Shown: piece by piece, positions 41,814-49,983 of the stretch | How positions within the stretch are numbered: the first letter of the stretch is position 1 | Layout of the letters: each line of letters begins with the position of its first letter | NCBI RefSeq assembly: GCF_021412585.1 | Contig: NZ_JAKCMI010000012.1 | Span: 310,001-374,000 of the forward strand | Reading direction: 5' to 3' | Length of the DNA stretch: 64,000 nt | DNA from: Halomonas alkalisoli | GTDB lineage: Bacteria > Pseudomonadota > Gammaproteobacteria > Pseudomonadales > Halomonadaceae | Notes under the pieces: model-generated | What the model saw: the letters and a program-made list of their open reading frames with translations, nothing else | What the model was told of the DNA's origin: nothing | Database searches by the model: none | Translations under genes and position numbers: made by a program

Positions 41814-42225
41814 CCCGGCGCTCCAACAAGGCCGGCAACTACTTCACTGTTGGAGTAGCTTCAGCTCACGACTGGAGGCCGCAGGCCTCCCGGCGGTGTT
41901 GCTGATGCTGGCGATCACCGCCATCGGCGGCGGCCTCCGCCAGGGCGCCTGACGGCGCCAGTCGCGACGCAGAGCGGCGCTCCAACAGTGAAATGCACAA
42001 ACCACCGTAGCCTCCGCCAGGGCGCCTGACGGCGCCAGTCGCGATGCGGAGTCGGGGCGCCGAACCGAGCGCTCCAACAATATGAGAGTATTCTGTTGGA
42101 GTAGCTTTAGCTCACGACTGGAGGCCGAAGGCCTCCCGGCGGTATTACCAATGCCGGCGATCACCGCCAACGCCGCGGCCTCCGCCGAGGCGCCTGACGG
42201 CGCCTGACGGCGCCAGTCGCGATTT
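41814..42225 (+). repeat. Palindromic repeat family: tandem run with truncated units
   Basis: A right-end fragment at 41814-41830, full unit 41848-41989, right half 42002-42081, and a left half plus right arm from 42093 to 42225 in which GGCGCCTGAC is itself duplicated (GGCGCCTGACGGCGCCTGAC). The 41709-42266 gap contains nothing else. Confidence 0.83.
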
Positions 42226-42266
42226 GCTCAGCGCCTCCCTAGTCGCATAAGACGCCTTTCGCTACA

Positions 42267-43364
42267 ATGCCGGTCCTTGCCTTGCACCACTGGAGCAGTG
42301 AATTGCAACCGAAACGTTTCGCCTTTGTCATCTCGGATCTTTACGGAGGCGGCGCCCAGAAATCCCTGCTTTATACGGCGGAAGGCCTACGCCAACGCGG
42401 GCATCAAGTCACGGTATTCACCCTTAGGGAGCGGATTGAGCATCGCATTCCCGAGGGCCTGGAGATCGTCAACCTTGCGGTAATCAACAAGGCCACCAAG
42501 GCACTCAACACAGTCCTGGTGGAAAAGTGGCAAGCTCGCCAGATCGCCAAGGCGCTGAAGGCCTTTCGTGCCGATGTCGTGCTTTCATGCTCCTGCGACA
42601 GGATTACAAGGCACCTTGATCACCACAACCTCCATTTCTGGGTAAAGGGTGACTCTTCCGCTCAGCTTCACCACTCACCGAAGCGGGATAAGGCATTCGG
42701 CAAGCAGCGGAAATTTTACGATGGGCGTAACATCATTGCCGTTTCACACGGTGTCGAGAAGAACCTGCTCGACGTTATCGGCATCCAGCCATCCAGTATC
42801 CAGACGATCTACAACCCGTACGAACGACAGCCCTTCCTCGAAATGGCCAGCGAGGAGGTCTCCCTCCCCTTCGACGACTATTTCGTGCATGTAGGAGCGT
42901 TCACCAACGTCAAGCGACAGGATCGTCTGCTGCGTGCCTATGCTCGCAGCGGTGTCTCAACGCCACTGCTCCTGCTGGGCAAGGGAGAGACCGAAGCCGA
43001 GATCCGTCAACTGGTGACAGAGCTCGGGCTGGACAACAAGGTCGTCATGCTGGGTTACCGAACGAACCCCTATCCTGTCATTCAGAACGCAAAGGCACTG
43101 ATCCTGACTTCCGATGCGGAAGGGCTCCCACGCGTGTTGATTGAAGCCCTGCTTCTGCATACCCCGGTAATCAGCGTGGACTGCCCCAGCGGCCCCAGGG
43201 AAATCCTGACCGGCGCGCTTGCCGAGTTTCTCGTCGAGCAGGATGACGAGCAAGGGCTTGCACAAGCCATTGCACGGATGGAGAGCGCACCTGTTGAAAT
43301 AGACGAACGCCACTACCAGCAGTTTCTGGCTGAAAACGTCCTTCCACGGTTCGAAGCGCTCTGA
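42267..43364 (+). CDS. Family 4 glycosyltransferase
   Basis: A GT-B retaining transferase of about 365 residues. The N-terminal Rossmann domain starts RFAFVISDLYGGGAQKSLLY with the GGA loop. The C-terminal donor domain has FVHVGAFTNVKRQDRLLRAY, LLLLGKGETEAEIRQL, then LTSDAEGLPRVLIEALLLHT, the EX7E-type motif (E..LPRVLIEAL), and SVDCPSGPREIL. The ATG at 42267 has no clear ribosome binding site; a TTG at 42303 follows GGAGCAGTGAA and would remove 12 residues. It is oriented opposite to the main polysaccharide operon. Confidence 0.85.
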   Translation: MPVLALHHWSSELQPKRFAFVISDLYGGGAQKSLLYTAEGLRQRGHQVTVFTLRERIEHRIPEGLEIVNLAVINKATKALNTVLVEKWQARQIAKALKAFRADVVLSCSCDRITRHLDHHNLHFWVKGDSSAQLHHSPKRDKAFGKQRKFYDGRNIIAVSHGVEKNLLDVIGIQPSSIQTIYNPYERQPFLEMASEEVSLPFDDYFVHVGAFTNVKRQDRLLRAYARSGVSTPLLLLGKGETEAEIRQLVTELGLDNKVVMLGYRTNPYPVIQNAKALILTSDAEGLPRVLIEALLLHTPVISVDCPSGPREILTGALAEFLVEQDDEQGLAQAIARMESAPVEIDERHYQQFLAENVLPRFEAL

Positions 43365-43366
43365 TC

Positions 43367-43603
43367 ATGCTTGCCAAGCAGCCATTGGTTTCTGTCGTCA
43401 TCCCGTGCTTCAATCGCTGGCCTCATATCCAGAGTGCTATCGAATCCGTGCTCAGCCAGTCCTACGAAGCAATGTGCGCTCTATAAATCCAAGCGAAGCG
43501 TAGAATTCAGAAAAAGCTCAAAGCCGCCGTCACGAATGGCAATATCCGCCTGGAAGGCCGAATGGTAAAACGCTATTGCTTATCGTTCTTTCAACTACCC
43601 TGA
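43367..43603 (+). pseudogene. Family 2 glycosyltransferase with its catalytic middle deleted
   Basis: The frame opens MLAKQPLVSVVIPCFNRWPH and continues to ESVLSQSYEA, the typical GT2 N terminus. It then reads MCAL and stops at 43484. The same frame resumes as IQAKRRIQKKLKAAVTNGNI and ends MVKRYCLSFFQLP. The second piece looks like a glycosyltransferase C-terminal tail, so roughly 200 residues are lost and a stop marks the join. It begins 2 bp after the GT4 gene, presumably once its operon partner, and overlaps the end of the convergent ligase gene by 9 bp. Confidence 0.6.
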
Positions 43604-44860
43604 CTGCCCTTCGCCCGCTTTGATGCGCGCCTGGAAGCTCCCCCACAATACCGCCAACCAGAAGGCGAACATCATCACCCCGCTATTGTGGGCCAGGAAA
43701 ACCTGCGACAGACCGAAGTCGATATAGGCCACCGGCAGCAGCACACCGGCCACCGCAAGAGATCGCAATTCAAGGTTCCTCGCCGCCATCTGGCGTGCAA
43801 AGAACCTCATCGGGACCAGGTACAAGGCCAGCAGCACAGCCAGGCCGATGACACCGCGCTTGGCAAAGGCATCGATGAACTCATTGTGGGCGTGACCGAA
43901 TATCGTGACCCTCGGGTGAATCACGCCCTCTTCCGCCAACAGATCCATACCCTCACGATAACCAAGATGACCCCAACCGGTGACCGGCTTCTCGAGGATC
44001 AGGTGGTAAGCCCCCTTCCACATCTCGAAACGGGCACCCACGGAGCTCGTACGGCTCTCACCGCTGATATAGCGCTCGACGTCACTGAACGCCTCATGCA
44101 CCCGAGATTGAACGCCGGTTTGTGGTAATGCGTAAACCGAGCTGGCGCCCACCACCACCACGGCGAGAACCGCCACCTTGATCCTGCCCGGCAACTGCCT
44201 TCCATAGCCGCGATAGAGCACCAACAGCACAATCGGAAAACCGATCCAGCCACCGCGGCTACCCGAAAAAAGCGAACCGAGGATTCCCCCCAAGGCGCCC
44301 AGCAGCAGTAACGCGAACCACAGGTTGCGCCGTGGCTGCACGACGGCCCAGCCAAGCCCGGCGAGGCACAAGACCCCCAGCAGCATGCTCAGGTTGCCAA
44401 ACTGAATCACATGGGTGTGACCCTCGGCGCGCCAGGCCTCCTCCACCAGCTTCTGCCAGCCGGCCCAAATCCCCGCGCCAACAGCACCCGTGGCAATCCC
44501 GCTCCACATCCAGGCAAGACGGGGCGGATAGGCCATGATCAGCAGCATGGCCGGTATAGCGAGTACAAAGCGAAGGGGCTTGTCGATACCACGCGAGCCC
44601 TGCCCATCCCACCAGGCCTCCGCCATGCCGACACTGGCATAGGCAACCAGGGCGGCAATGACCAGCCAGTCACTGCGATCCAGATTCAGGCCTGGGCGCT
44701 TGACCAGCAAGATAACGCTGCCAAGCAGCAGCATCACAGCGCCCAACGAATACCCGCTCGACACGACCAGGGCGATGGCACCCAGCAGGAATACCGCCAG
44801 GCTGGTGTAGTGCCGCATAAGAACGGGAGCCCCAACACGCTGATAATCAACAAAAAACAT
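43595..44860 (-). CDS. O-antigen ligase/polymerase-type membrane protein (Wzy_C family)
   Basis: A protein of about 421 residues with ten or more hydrophobic segments. A long periplasmic loop contains RTSSVGARFEMWKGAYHLIL, then EKPVTGWGHLGYREGM and TIFGHAHNEFIDAFAKRGVI, the conserved R...W and H-N-x-(F/Y) features of the Wzy/WaaL superfamily. LFSGSRGGWIGFPIVLLVLY is the other signature. It either joins O-antigen to lipid A-core or polymerises repeat units; sequence cannot separate the two. The ATG at 44860 is preceded by CTGGAG; 44818 is an alternative. Confidence 0.85.
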   Translation of the reverse strand: MFFVDYQRVGAPVLMRHYTSLAVFLLGAIALVVSSGYSLGAVMLLLGSVILLVKRPGLNLDRSDWLVIAALVAYASVGMAEAWWDGQGSRGIDKPLRFVLAIPAMLLIMAYPPRLAWMWSGIATGAVGAGIWAGWQKLVEEAWRAEGHTHVIQFGNLSMLLGVLCLAGLGWAVVQPRRNLWFALLLLGALGGILGSLFSGSRGGWIGFPIVLLVLYRGYGRQLPGRIKVAVLAVVVVGASSVYALPQTGVQSRVHEAFSDVERYISGESRTSSVGARFEMWKGAYHLILEKPVTGWGHLGYREGMDLLAEEGVIHPRVTIFGHAHNEFIDAFAKRGVIGLAVLLALYLVPMRFFARQMAARNLELRSLAVAGVLLPVAYIDFGLSQVFLAHNSGVMMFAFWLAVLWGSFQARIKAGEGQSG

Positions 44861-44881
44861 CAAAAATGGAGCTCCAGAATT

Positions 44882-44906
44882 AAAAAGGCCGGCATTAAAG
44901 CCGGCC
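44882..44906 (-). terminator. Intrinsic terminator after the WcaJ-type gene
   Basis: On the minus strand GGCCGGC-TTTAAT-GCCGGCC (44906-44887) is followed by TTTTTA. It lies 27 bp past the stop at 44933 and so ends the long polysaccharide operon and precedes the ligase gene. Confidence 0.85.
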
Positions 44907-44932
44907 GATTATACCACCCCGTTTCCTAAGCA

Positions 44933-46315
44933 TCAGTAGGCGTTAGGATTGATGAACCCCTTGACTATCGTCAGGCCGATGATCCGCAGGTCCAGCCACA
45001 ACGACCAGTTGTCGATGTACCAGAGGTCGCACTGAACGCGGCGCTCCATCTTGTCCACGGTATCCGTTTCACCTCGAAGGCCGTTGACCTGGGCCCAGCC
45101 GGTGATCCCGGGCTTGACTTTGTGACGCTTCATGTAGGATTCCACCAGGTCCTTGTAATGCTCGTTGTGGGCCAACGCATGCGGCCGAGGCCCCACGATC
45201 GACATGCGCCCTTGCAGCACATTATAGAATTGCGGCAGCTCATCAAGTGAGGTGCAGCGCAGGAAGGCCCCCAGCCGAGTTATCCGTGGGTCGCCCTTCC
45301 TGGCCTGGGTAACACATCCCCCCGCTTCCTGGTGTACCGCCATGGAGCGGAACTTGTACACCTTGAACAATTTGCCGTTGGCACCAGTACGGTACTGCTT
45401 GAACAGCACCGGCCCAGGTGACGTGGCCTTGATGGCAACCGCAATGATCAAGCAGACCGGCAATGCCAGTAACGAAAACAACGAGCCGAGAACCAGATCC
45501 TCAAGGCGCTTGACGATGCGCGCCACCCCATCAATGGGGGTCACGCTGAGATCAATGGACAACTGCCCTGCCACTTCGCTCATGCGGTGGTTGAGCAACT
45601 GCATATCCTTGAAGTCAGGAACGAAGCGAACCTCCGCGGTATGGTTGCGCAGCGCATAGAAGATCGTACGCACCACCCCTCCCATCTCGAGCGGCACGCA
45701 GATCCACACCTCCCGCGCCCCCGACTCCTCTACGCGGCGCGCCAACCGTTCCAGACAACCCGCTTCGGGAGGCTCCGAGATGCGCTCGATACCTGCCAGC
45801 GCATACCCTTCGGCGGGCGAGTTGCGCATACCTTCGGCCACGCGAAGGATCTGCTCGCCAGGCCCTACCAAGAAGACAGGACGCTGCGACCACCCGCGCC
45901 GCCGAGCGCTACGTAGCAGTACCTGTGCCAGCACACGGCTGCCGCCGGAGCCCAAAAAGGAGATAACCAAGGTGAAGCCGATCCAAAGCCGTGAGAACCG
46001 CTCGGCAGCATGGGCAAAAAAGATCAGCGACGCGGCTATGATCGCCACCGTCAGCCAGACCAGACAAAGTTTGCCAAGCAGTGACGAGATGCGGCTAATA
46101 CGCCAACGCTCGTAGCCGCCTTGAACGGTATTGAGCAGAATAACCAGCAAGCACATGATGGCAATGGCTAGCCAATACCGTTCATGCAAGGCAAAGCTGC
46201 CGAAACGCAGCCAATAGGCCAGCAGGCCACCGCCCACGACGGCGATGAAATCAACGACAGGAACGATCAACTGGGCAGGGTATCGGTCGGCAAAACCGGA
46301 GGTGCTTTTACTCAT
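44933..46315 (-). CDS. Undecaprenyl-phosphate sugar phosphotransferase (WcaJ-type initiating enzyme)
   Basis: A 460-residue polyprenyl-phosphate hexose-1-phosphate transferase that starts glycan assembly on undecaprenyl phosphate. Four or five N-terminal helices are followed by a CoA-binding-like Rossmann domain (PVFLVGPGEQILRVAEGMRN). A re-entrant helix leads into the catalytic domain: SPGPVLFKQYRTGANGKLFK, VYKFRSM, TSLDELPQFYNVLQGRMSIV, then GPRPH, KPGITGWAQVNGLRGETDTV and DLWYIDNWSLWLDLRIIGLT. It is last in the operon. Sugar specificity (Glc, Gal or GlcNAc) cannot be read. Confidence 0.92.
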   Translation of the reverse strand: MSKSTSGFADRYPAQLIVPVVDFIAVVGGGLLAYWLRFGSFALHERYWLAIAIMCLLVILLNTVQGGYERWRISRISSLLGKLCLVWLTVAIIAASLIFFAHAAERFSRLWIGFTLVISFLGSGGSRVLAQVLLRSARRRGWSQRPVFLVGPGEQILRVAEGMRNSPAEGYALAGIERISEPPEAGCLERLARRVEESGAREVWICVPLEMGGVVRTIFYALRNHTAEVRFVPDFKDMQLLNHRMSEVAGQLSIDLSVTPIDGVARIVKRLEDLVLGSLFSLLALPVCLIIAVAIKATSPGPVLFKQYRTGANGKLFKVYKFRSMAVHQEAGGCVTQARKGDPRITRLGAFLRCTSLDELPQFYNVLQGRMSIVGPRPHALAHNEHYKDLVESYMKRHKVKPGITGWAQVNGLRGETDTVDKMERRVQCDLWYIDNWSLWLDLRIIGLTIVKGFINPNAY

Positions 46316-46332
46316 CAGTTCTACGACGATCC

Positions 46333-46842
46333 TTACAGTTGCTGAATCAGTGCATTCAGTTGCTTGCCAAAGGCCCGCCGCTCATCGCGAATGCGTTGGG
46401 CCGGCGCAGCAGGCAATGCCAGGGCTGCTTGCCCATCAAGCACGGCCTCGACCAGCGGTTCGACGTCTGGAAAAAACGGCACGCCATAGATGCGCGAGAT
46501 GGCCTCGGCGGTATCCACCTGATGGTCATTGCGATGCTCCCCCAGCCGCGCAAGCCTCGGCAACATCAGAAACGGCTTGCCCTGCTCCAGGCACGCCATG
46601 ATATTGCCCATTCCGGCGTGCGTCACCACCAAATCAGCATTATCGAATATTGAGCTGAACTCACCCGCGTTGAACAACGCCTGCGCCTGCAGGTTGGGCA
46701 ACGACGCGAAGCGCTGGAGCGACGCCCCTGGCCCGGCCTGGTAGACCAGCTTCCACGCTGGCCGCTCGCGGGCCACGCTCAGCACCGCCTCGTCCAACCG
46801 CGGAAAGGAAAACTGAGTACCCGCGGCAAACAACACCCTCAT
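46333..46842 (-). CDS. Alg13/EpsF-like glycosyltransferase subunit (catalytic half)
   Basis: This 169-residue donor-binding half of a split GT-B enzyme (GT28 C-terminal family) starts MRVLFAAGTQFSFPRLDEAV. It has the UDP-sugar loop DNADLVVTHAGMGNIMACLE, then QGKPFLMLPR and EHRNDHQVDTAEAI. The ATG at 46842 overlaps the stop of its partner (ATGA). Like yeast Alg13-Alg14 and PssD/PssE, the two halves must join at the membrane to work. Confidence 0.88.
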   Translation of the reverse strand: MRVLFAAGTQFSFPRLDEAVLSVARERPAWKLVYQAGPGASLQRFASLPNLQAQALFNAGEFSSIFDNADLVVTHAGMGNIMACLEQGKPFLMLPRLARLGEHRNDHQVDTAEAISRIYGVPFFPDVEPLVEAVLDGQAALALPAAPAQRIRDERRAFGKQLNALIQQL

Positions 46843-47267
46843 AGCAGCCTCCCCAGGTAGCGCACGCGCCCAGTGGCCAGTTCCGGCCACTGGGTGAGCA
46901 CCTGGCTGGCAAACAGCTTGGCCACACGCCCCGAGAGCGACAACCGACGGCTGTTGGCGATGCTGTCCACCCACAGGGTCTTTTTGCCCAGCAGGAAGCC
47001 GGCGAAGAGTACCAGTAAACCGGGCGCAGCGCCGGTACTGATGATCAGGTCAGGGCGGCTCTTACGGACGATACTCAGGGCACGGGGCAATTGGCGCACC
47101 CCTCGCCACAGCTCGCGAACGCTGAAATCGTCCAGATAGTAATCCGCCGATTGGTGCTGCTCCCTGGCCGTGGAAACAAACTCACGCTCATCGCAGGCAA
47201 GCAGCTCGGTTAACCGCTTCAACTGAGCCCAATGCCCACCGAAGGAGGCCGCAAACAGCACTTTCAT
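46839..47267 (-). CDS. Alg14/EpsE-like glycosyltransferase subunit (membrane-anchoring half)
   Basis: A 142-residue acceptor-side half. FAASFGGHWAQLKRLTEL carries the conserved S-x-GGH loop. PDLIISTGAAPGLLVLFAGF, a hydrophobic segment, then KKTLWVDSIANSRRLSLSG and the end YLGRLL complete the family pattern. It overlaps the preceding GT2 gene and the following Alg13-like gene by 4 bp each, so expression is tightly coupled. Confidence 0.88.
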   Translation of the reverse strand: MKVLFAASFGGHWAQLKRLTELLACDEREFVSTAREQHQSADYYLDDFSVRELWRGVRQLPRALSIVRKSRPDLIISTGAAPGLLVLFAGFLLGKKTLWVDSIANSRRLSLSGRVAKLFASQVLTQWPELATGRVRYLGRLL

Positions 47268-48154
47268 CGCGGCAGCTCTGCCCTGTCATGCCTGGTCGTA
47301 ACCAGCCGAAATCGCTGTGCCACTTTTACTACCTTGAGATAGGCGAGCACCACCACGGCCCAAGCACGCTCACGCCAGGACATATCCCGCCGGGGAAAAA
47401 GCGAGGCGACATCGCCGAACAGGTTGCCCACCACACGCCGCATACCACCGAACATGCCGCGCTCCTGATACAGTGCCTGGCTGCCGGATGTTACCCGACG
47501 GGCCTTACTGGCAAGCGCGGCGATAGAGGAGCGTGCCGGGTGGCGCACCACAGCAGCTTCACTGAACACCAGCCGGTGGCCGCGAGAAGTGGCGCGCCGA
47601 GTCCACTCGAAATCCCCGCCCGACATCAGCTGCGCATTGAACGGCCCCACCACATCAAATACCTTACGCCGAACAAACAGGTTCGCCGTTACGGCCACAC
47701 CATTGGCGACGTTCTGCCGCTGACGAAACGCAAAGGCTTTCTCGAAGCACTCCGCTGGCGTCAAGCGCTGAGCGCCGTAGGTCAGCTCGATATTGCCGGC
47801 CACCAGGGCCGCATCAGGATTGGCTTGCAAGCACTCAATCCCGGCTTGTAGCCAGCCAGGCGCAGGCAAGCAATCCGCATCGATAAACGCGAGCACGTCA
47901 CCTCGGGCCTCAGCAACACCACGATTGCGCGCTGCATAGGAGCCAGGCGAGGGTTCATGGATTAGCCGGGCATTGCCGGGCAGGGTCAAATCGTGCGGCT
48001 GGCTGTCGCCAGCATTCTCGACAATGAGAACTTCGAACTCTTGCGTCGGCATGGACTGTTCACCCAGAGCTTCAAGGCAAGAACGCAAGGCATGCCAATC
48101 TCGATAGGTAGGCACGATGATGGAGGCCACTGGCGGTTGCACATCCGCGCTCAT
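47264..48154 (-). CDS. Family 2 glycosyltransferase
   Basis: A 296-residue GT-A inverting transferase. VASIIVPTYRDWHALRSCLE, the nucleotide site VLIVENAGDSQ, the segment SPGSYAARNRGVAEARGDVL leading into the DxD in AFIDADCLPAPGW, and the acceptor-side SGGDFEWTRRATSRG (ED/DW-type base). The C-terminal amphipathic stretch WRERAWAVVVLAYLKVVKVA probably lies on the membrane. It overlaps both neighbours by 4 bp. Confidence 0.88.
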   Translation of the reverse strand: MSADVQPPVASIIVPTYRDWHALRSCLEALGEQSMPTQEFEVLIVENAGDSQPHDLTLPGNARLIHEPSPGSYAARNRGVAEARGDVLAFIDADCLPAPGWLQAGIECLQANPDAALVAGNIELTYGAQRLTPAECFEKAFAFRQRQNVANGVAVTANLFVRRKVFDVVGPFNAQLMSGGDFEWTRRATSRGHRLVFSEAAVVRHPARSSIAALASKARRVTSGSQALYQERGMFGGMRRVVGNLFGDVASLFPRRDMSWRERAWAVVVLAYLKVVKVAQRFRLVTTRHDRAELPR

Positions 48155-49947
48155 GAGCCACCCTCACCCGCAGCAGGATATGCCAAGCGCTCGCTCTCTC
48201 CGTCACGAGCCGTATCAATTTCCAACAGACACCCCAGGATGACAGGTAGCAGCGATATGGCATCGGCATATCGCTGCTTATTAAAGTGTTGTTCAAAAGC
48301 ACTGCAGCAAGCACAAAGATGAGCACGCTCCGGGGGAATACTCAGCAAGGAGTCCCGCTTTTCCCCAGCCTCCTCCAACATATCCTTTAGGTTCGGCAAC
48401 CATGCATCAGCGCACGGCAACCCCACCCCAATAGGCTCCAGCGACCAGTTCCCCACGTGAGTCTGAAGCAGCTCCCCCGTTTCCGATACAAAACTCAGAT
48501 CCTTTGGCACACCGGGATTTATTAACGCCAAGGGAAGCAGGTTCAACTCCTCCAGGATATCCTCGAAGCGATCCTTGGTTTGCGCTATAGAAGTCTTATC
48601 ATCACTATCGCCTGCAACGGCAGCCAATCGTTCGAGCATTTTCACGCCCAAACGGTGTTGTAGCAGCGGGTGTGATCGCTGATACCGGTTTGCCAGAGTT
48701 CTATCGGGTTCGACCTGCCAATATTTCGCCAGCCACTCTATCTGCACTTTCGTTGCCGCACACCTGCCTGGAGCGCACCATTCGGGCAAGCGGAAAAGGT
48801 GCACATCGAAACCCTCTATCTGTCCGATGTATACGAGCTCCGGCACAGGCAGCAAATGGCCTGTAGCAGATGACAAGATATCGGCTTCGCTCATCGCAGC
48901 CTTACGCTGTCGCTTACCGAACACTTTAAGAAGATATCGCTCAATCACGCCTTCGGGCTCTTTTAGCTCCACTTCGAAAGCCAGCACATCCACCAAACCA
49001 CTTTGCGTCCAACGGCATGCAATCTGCGCATCCTCCCCCAGCTCCTCTCCTTTGATTTGAGAAAGTACCGGCAACAGCGACTCAGAGCCCTCACTCAACG
49101 AAAGAAAATTCCAGAACTTTTTGTTACGAGAATGCTCCGGCATTTTTTCCAGGCGATGACCGGTAAAAAATATGGCATTGACCTGAAGACGCTTACCACT
49201 GAGCCAGATCGCGTCCTTGATCACGCCGTCGAGTCGGGTCAAAAGCTGCCGCGAGAGCAACAAGCTGATAATTGCCACTATGAAACCAACGCCTTCCCAT
49301 AGCAAGAAATCCACTACCATGAAGGCGAAAAGAAACATGAAGCCGATACCCGAAAGCAGCCCACTCAGGGTAGCGGCCTTCAGCTGAAGCTCATTGCGAG
49401 ATTCGGCATTGCGGCCCATCAGCGACACGAAGGCCGAAGCGGAAAGAACATAGATCAGCGCAGCGAATAGAAAGGTCGGGTAAATAAAGGCAAAGAGTAA
49501 GGCAATAACTATCGTCAATACCCCGGTAGCCAAGCCAGCAGCTAATTTCTGATAAGCTTGGCTCGCGACTTCGTCCTGATTCGTAAAAAGGACCAATTTA
49601 TTGGTACCCTGCACCACACCAGCCGCACCTTTCTCTGCTGTATAGCTCAACAGTTTTTCTGACAAGAGCGATACGGCATAGAAGAATACGGTAGCAAGGC
49701 TTAGCGTAACCACCAGAACATCCCGGTCGAAGGCAGCCCAGGAATCGGGGAAATACCGGGGAATACCTGTCGAGCCGATCAAGATAATAACCTTCAACGG
49801 CAAGAAAAAAGCCAGCATTCGGGAAAATTGGCTCACCAAGGTCAATACGACAACTATCATCGTGGGCAGCGGAACAAGCTTGAAAAACTTCTTGAGCACC
49901 GCTGCCGACCAATATAGGTGGTGCAACGCAACACGATAAAACCACAT
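48151..49947 (-). CDS. Polytopic membrane protein with degenerate kinase-like C-terminal domain
   Basis: A 598-residue protein. Residues about 1-250 hold six hydrophobic segments in an arrangement like an ABC-exporter membrane domain (MIVVVLTLVSQFSRMLAFFL, PLKVIILIGS ... TLSGLLSGIGFMFLFAFMVV), but no ATP-binding cassette follows. Residues about 300-598 recall an APH/choline-kinase fold: strand YLLKVFGKRQRKAAMSEADI, hinge-like FDVHLFRLPEW. The catalytic Asp-loop position reads LALINPGVPKDLSFVSETGE and the metal-loop position HVGNWSLEPIGVG, without HxD or DFG. It could be a pseudokinase sensor or transporter of the locus. I know no characterised relative. Confidence 0.7.
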   Translation of the reverse strand: MWFYRVALHHLYWSAAVLKKFFKLVPLPTMIVVVLTLVSQFSRMLAFFLPLKVIILIGSTGIPRYFPDSWAAFDRDVLVVTLSLATVFFYAVSLLSEKLLSYTAEKGAAGVVQGTNKLVLFTNQDEVASQAYQKLAAGLATGVLTIVIALLFAFIYPTFLFAALIYVLSASAFVSLMGRNAESRNELQLKAATLSGLLSGIGFMFLFAFMVVDFLLWEGVGFIVAIISLLLSRQLLTRLDGVIKDAIWLSGKRLQVNAIFFTGHRLEKMPEHSRNKKFWNFLSLSEGSESLLPVLSQIKGEELGEDAQIACRWTQSGLVDVLAFEVELKEPEGVIERYLLKVFGKRQRKAAMSEADILSSATGHLLPVPELVYIGQIEGFDVHLFRLPEWCAPGRCAATKVQIEWLAKYWQVEPDRTLANRYQRSHPLLQHRLGVKMLERLAAVAGDSDDKTSIAQTKDRFEDILEELNLLPLALINPGVPKDLSFVSETGELLQTHVGNWSLEPIGVGLPCADAWLPNLKDMLEEAGEKRDSLLSIPPERAHLCACCSAFEQHFNKQRYADAISLLPVILGCLLEIDTARDGESERLAYPAAGEGGS

Positions 49948-49983
49948 CAGGTATCACGCCCAACTATCATTATTTTTCACCAT

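Noticed and set aside
29098-42225. Retron or diversity-generating element behind the structured repeats
   Set aside because: No reverse transcriptase or template/variable repeat pair is found among the genes of this region.
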